Assembly: GCF_000420085.1 (NCBI RefSeq)
Contig: NZ_ATUG01000002.1
Location: 992,001 to 1,056,000, forward strand
Reading direction: 5' to 3'
Source: Desulfospira joergensenii DSM 10085
Lineage (GTDB): Bacteria > Desulfobacterota > Desulfobacteria > Desulfobacterales > Desulfobacteraceae
Length of the DNA: 64,000 bases
The notes under the pieces: model-generated
Told to the model about the DNA's origin: nothing
The model's input: the letters and a program-made list of their open reading frames with translations, nothing else
The model's database searches: none
Part shown: positions 62,414-64,000 of the stretch, piece after piece
How positions within the stretch are numbered: the stretch's first letter is position 1
How the letters are laid out: every line of letters starts with the position of its first letter
Translations under genes and position numbers: made by a program

Positions 62414-63988
62414 TTGAAGAAAGACAGATTTGATACCGATTACGAGGTCGGCCAGGACAATATCACAAAATGGGGTATGGATATGCATAACCCCGTTTTC
62501 TTTATTTCAGCCGCTGCTGTGATTATATTCATTGTTTTGACATTGATAAATCCTGTGGGCGCTAAAAAGATCTTTGACGCATCAAAAGGCTGGACCATCC
62601 AGAACTTTGACTGGTTTTTCATGATTTCAGGGAACCTGTTTGTCTTGTTCTGCCTGGCCATGATCGTGCTGCCGGTGGGTAAAATCCGCCTGGGCGGTTC
62701 GGAAAGCAAGCCCGAGTTTACCAGGCTTTCCTGGTTTGCCATGCTGTTTGCTGCCGGCATGGGCATCGGTTTGATGTTCTGGAGTGTGGCCGAGCCTGTT
62801 GCCTACTATACAGACTGGTGGGGCACCCCCCTCAATGTTGCTGCGAAGACCCCGGAGGCGGCCCGGGCAGCCATGGGGGCCACCATGTTCCACTGGGGAA
62901 TCCATCCCTGGGCCATGTATGCCGTAACGGCATTGGCTCTGGGCTTTTTCGCCTTTAATAAAAACCTGCCCTTAACCATTCGTTCGACTTTCTTCCCGGT
63001 GCTTGGAGAAATGACCTGGGGCTGGGTCGGGCATATCATTGACGTGATTTCCGTTTTGGCAACCATTTTCGGGCTGGCCACCTCCCTGGGTTTTGGTGCC
63101 CAGCAGGCCGCCTCGGGTCTGCATTTCCTATTCGGGTTTGAGAACACCATCGGCTTGCAGCTGATCATCATTGCCTGCGTAACGGCCGTTGCCGTTATCT
63201 CCGTTGTCCGCGGACTCCACGGCGGCGTGAAAATTCTCAGCAATATCAACATGATCATAGCGGTTTTCCTGCTGGTGTTTGTGGTCCTGGCCGGCTCTTT
63301 TACGAATTTCTTCGCAGGTCTGGGCAAAACCACATCCGCCTATCTGGAATACCTTCTGCCATTGAGCAACTGGATCGACCGGGCCGATGAAAAATTCTAC
63401 AAGGGCTGGACCGTTTTCTACTGGGCCTGGTGGATCTCATGGGCTCCCTTTGTCGGTATGTTTATTGCCAGAATTTCAAAAGGACGCACCATCCGGGAGT
63501 TCATGACGGCTGTTCTGCTGGTTCCCACGGCCCTGACCATTGTATGGATGCAGGCCTTTGGCGGCAATGCCCTGCTTCAGATACAGAACGGGATCGGCAC
63601 CCTGGCTGAAAAAGGTCTGGGAGAGGTCTCCCTTGCCATGTTCCAGATGCTGGAAAATCTGCCCATGACCGGCCTCACATCTTTTGTGGGGATTATCCTG
63701 GTTCTGGTTTTCTTTGTTACCTCGTCTGATTCCGGTTCCCTTGTGGTGGATTCCATCACTGCAGGCGGAAAACTGGATGCCCCGGTTGCCCAGAGAATCT
63801 TCTGGGCCACCCTGGAAGGCCTGATCGCCATGGCTCTTCTGGTGGGCGGAGGAGCCGACGCCCTGGGTGCCATCCAGGCGGTTGCCGTCAGCGTCGGTCT
63901 GCCCTTTACCATGGTCATGATCGTCATGATGGTGAGCCTGTTTATCGGGCTGCGCCATGAGGTGAATAAGATGAAGGTTCAAGCCTGA
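62414..63988 (+). CDS. BCCT family betaine/carnitine/choline transporter
   Basis: 524 residues, 12 membrane helices. Start TTG 62414 (AAAGGGA 6 nt upstream); the longer frame begins inside the terminator. BCCT hallmarks: GMGIGLMFWSVAEP near 120, the Trp-rich FYWAWWISWAPFVGMFIARISKG near 335-357, and LATSLGFGAQQAASGL. The WWISWAP box holds the aromatic residues that bind the trimethylammonium group. Imports a quaternary amine with sodium or by exchange. It is separated from the chemoreceptor by a terminator, so it has its own promoter. The stop at 63986-63988 is inside the window; it is complete. Confidence 0.92.
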   Translation: MKKDRFDTDYEVGQDNITKWGMDMHNPVFFISAAAVIIFIVLTLINPVGAKKIFDASKGWTIQNFDWFFMISGNLFVLFCLAMIVLPVGKIRLGGSESKPEFTRLSWFAMLFAAGMGIGLMFWSVAEPVAYYTDWWGTPLNVAAKTPEAARAAMGATMFHWGIHPWAMYAVTALALGFFAFNKNLPLTIRSTFFPVLGEMTWGWVGHIIDVISVLATIFGLATSLGFGAQQAASGLHFLFGFENTIGLQLIIIACVTAVAVISVVRGLHGGVKILSNINMIIAVFLLVFVVLAGSFTNFFAGLGKTTSAYLEYLLPLSNWIDRADEKFYKGWTVFYWAWWISWAPFVGMFIARISKGRTIREFMTAVLLVPTALTIVWMQAFGGNALLQIQNGIGTLAEKGLGEVSLAMFQMLENLPMTGLTSFVGIILVLVFFVTSSDSGSLVVDSITAGGKLDAPVAQRIFWATLEGLIAMALLVGGGADALGAIQAVAVSVGLPFTMVMIVMMVSLFIGLRHEVNKMKVQA

Positions 63989-64000
63989 TCCTTTAGGCAT

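Noticed and set aside
1..64000. CRISPR array, tRNA, rRNA, cobalamin or glycine riboswitch
   Set aside because: No regularly spaced repeat array, no cloverleaf or rRNA signature, and no recognisable riboswitch core was seen by eye; a covariance-model search would be decisive.

Overview
The window reads as chromosome of an anaerobic, probably marine Desulfobacterota (delta-proteobacterial sulfate reducer of the Desulfobacteraceae type). This is inferred from moderately GC-rich coding DNA, many flavin/Etf/Fe-S redox proteins, a membrane CCG-domain Fe-S oxidoreductase, sigma-54 activators with PAS domains, and an MttB-superfamily methyltransferase. No rRNA, tRNA, CRISPR array or prophage was seen.

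Layout. 1-6.1 kb holds housekeeping genes (mtnN, a shikimate kinase, yaaA, a ProX-type deacylase, a TauE/SafE exporter). They are interrupted by a scar: an OsmC tail joined in frame to a truncated RAYT transposase, and a deleted IS1182-type element that keeps both inverted repeats. 6.2-17.4 kb is a sarcosine-oxidation block: an RpiR regulator divergent from soxB-soxD-soxA-soxG, a second DAO-type flavoprotein, etfB-etfA and a PAS sigma-54 activator. 17.5-26 kb carries a hybrid sensor kinase, a chemoreceptor, small conserved proteins, an exported ATP-dependent DNA ligase, an acyltransferase, YwbE, SlyX and an EamA remnant. 26-34.2 kb is a peptide module: a Cys-rich XRE regulator divergent from a Dpp-like ABC transporter plus an amidohydrolase. 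34.4-39.4 kb is a looser region with a solute-binding protein, a membrane metallophosphoesterase, a lipoprotein hydrolase, a dead IS481-type transposase and fold-back DNA.

39.4-64 kb is a second methylamine/betaine block. A minus-strand set encodes a pyrrolysine-free MttB-family methyltransferase, a DAO flavoprotein, an MDR dehydrogenase and a DUF1638-hydantoinase fusion. It diverges from a second PAS sigma-54 activator. Then come a Liv-type ABC transporter, a dimethylglycine-dehydrogenase-like protein, a second etfB-etfA, a membrane Fe-S oxidoreductase likely to pass Etf electrons to quinone, a Usp protein, a chemoreceptor and a BCCT betaine/carnitine/choline carrier.

Working model (inference): quaternary amines such as glycine betaine enter by the BCCT and ABC systems. 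They are demethylated by the MttB-like enzyme and/or stepwise by the DMGDH-like and sarcosine oxidase flavoproteins. Electrons go through EtfAB to the membrane Fe-S oxidoreductase and quinone rather than to oxygen. The two sigma-54 activators are paralogues, and -24/-12 promoter candidates lie before the methyltransferase and the ABC transporter. Intergenic 7-bp-period repeats punctuate these same gene blocks.
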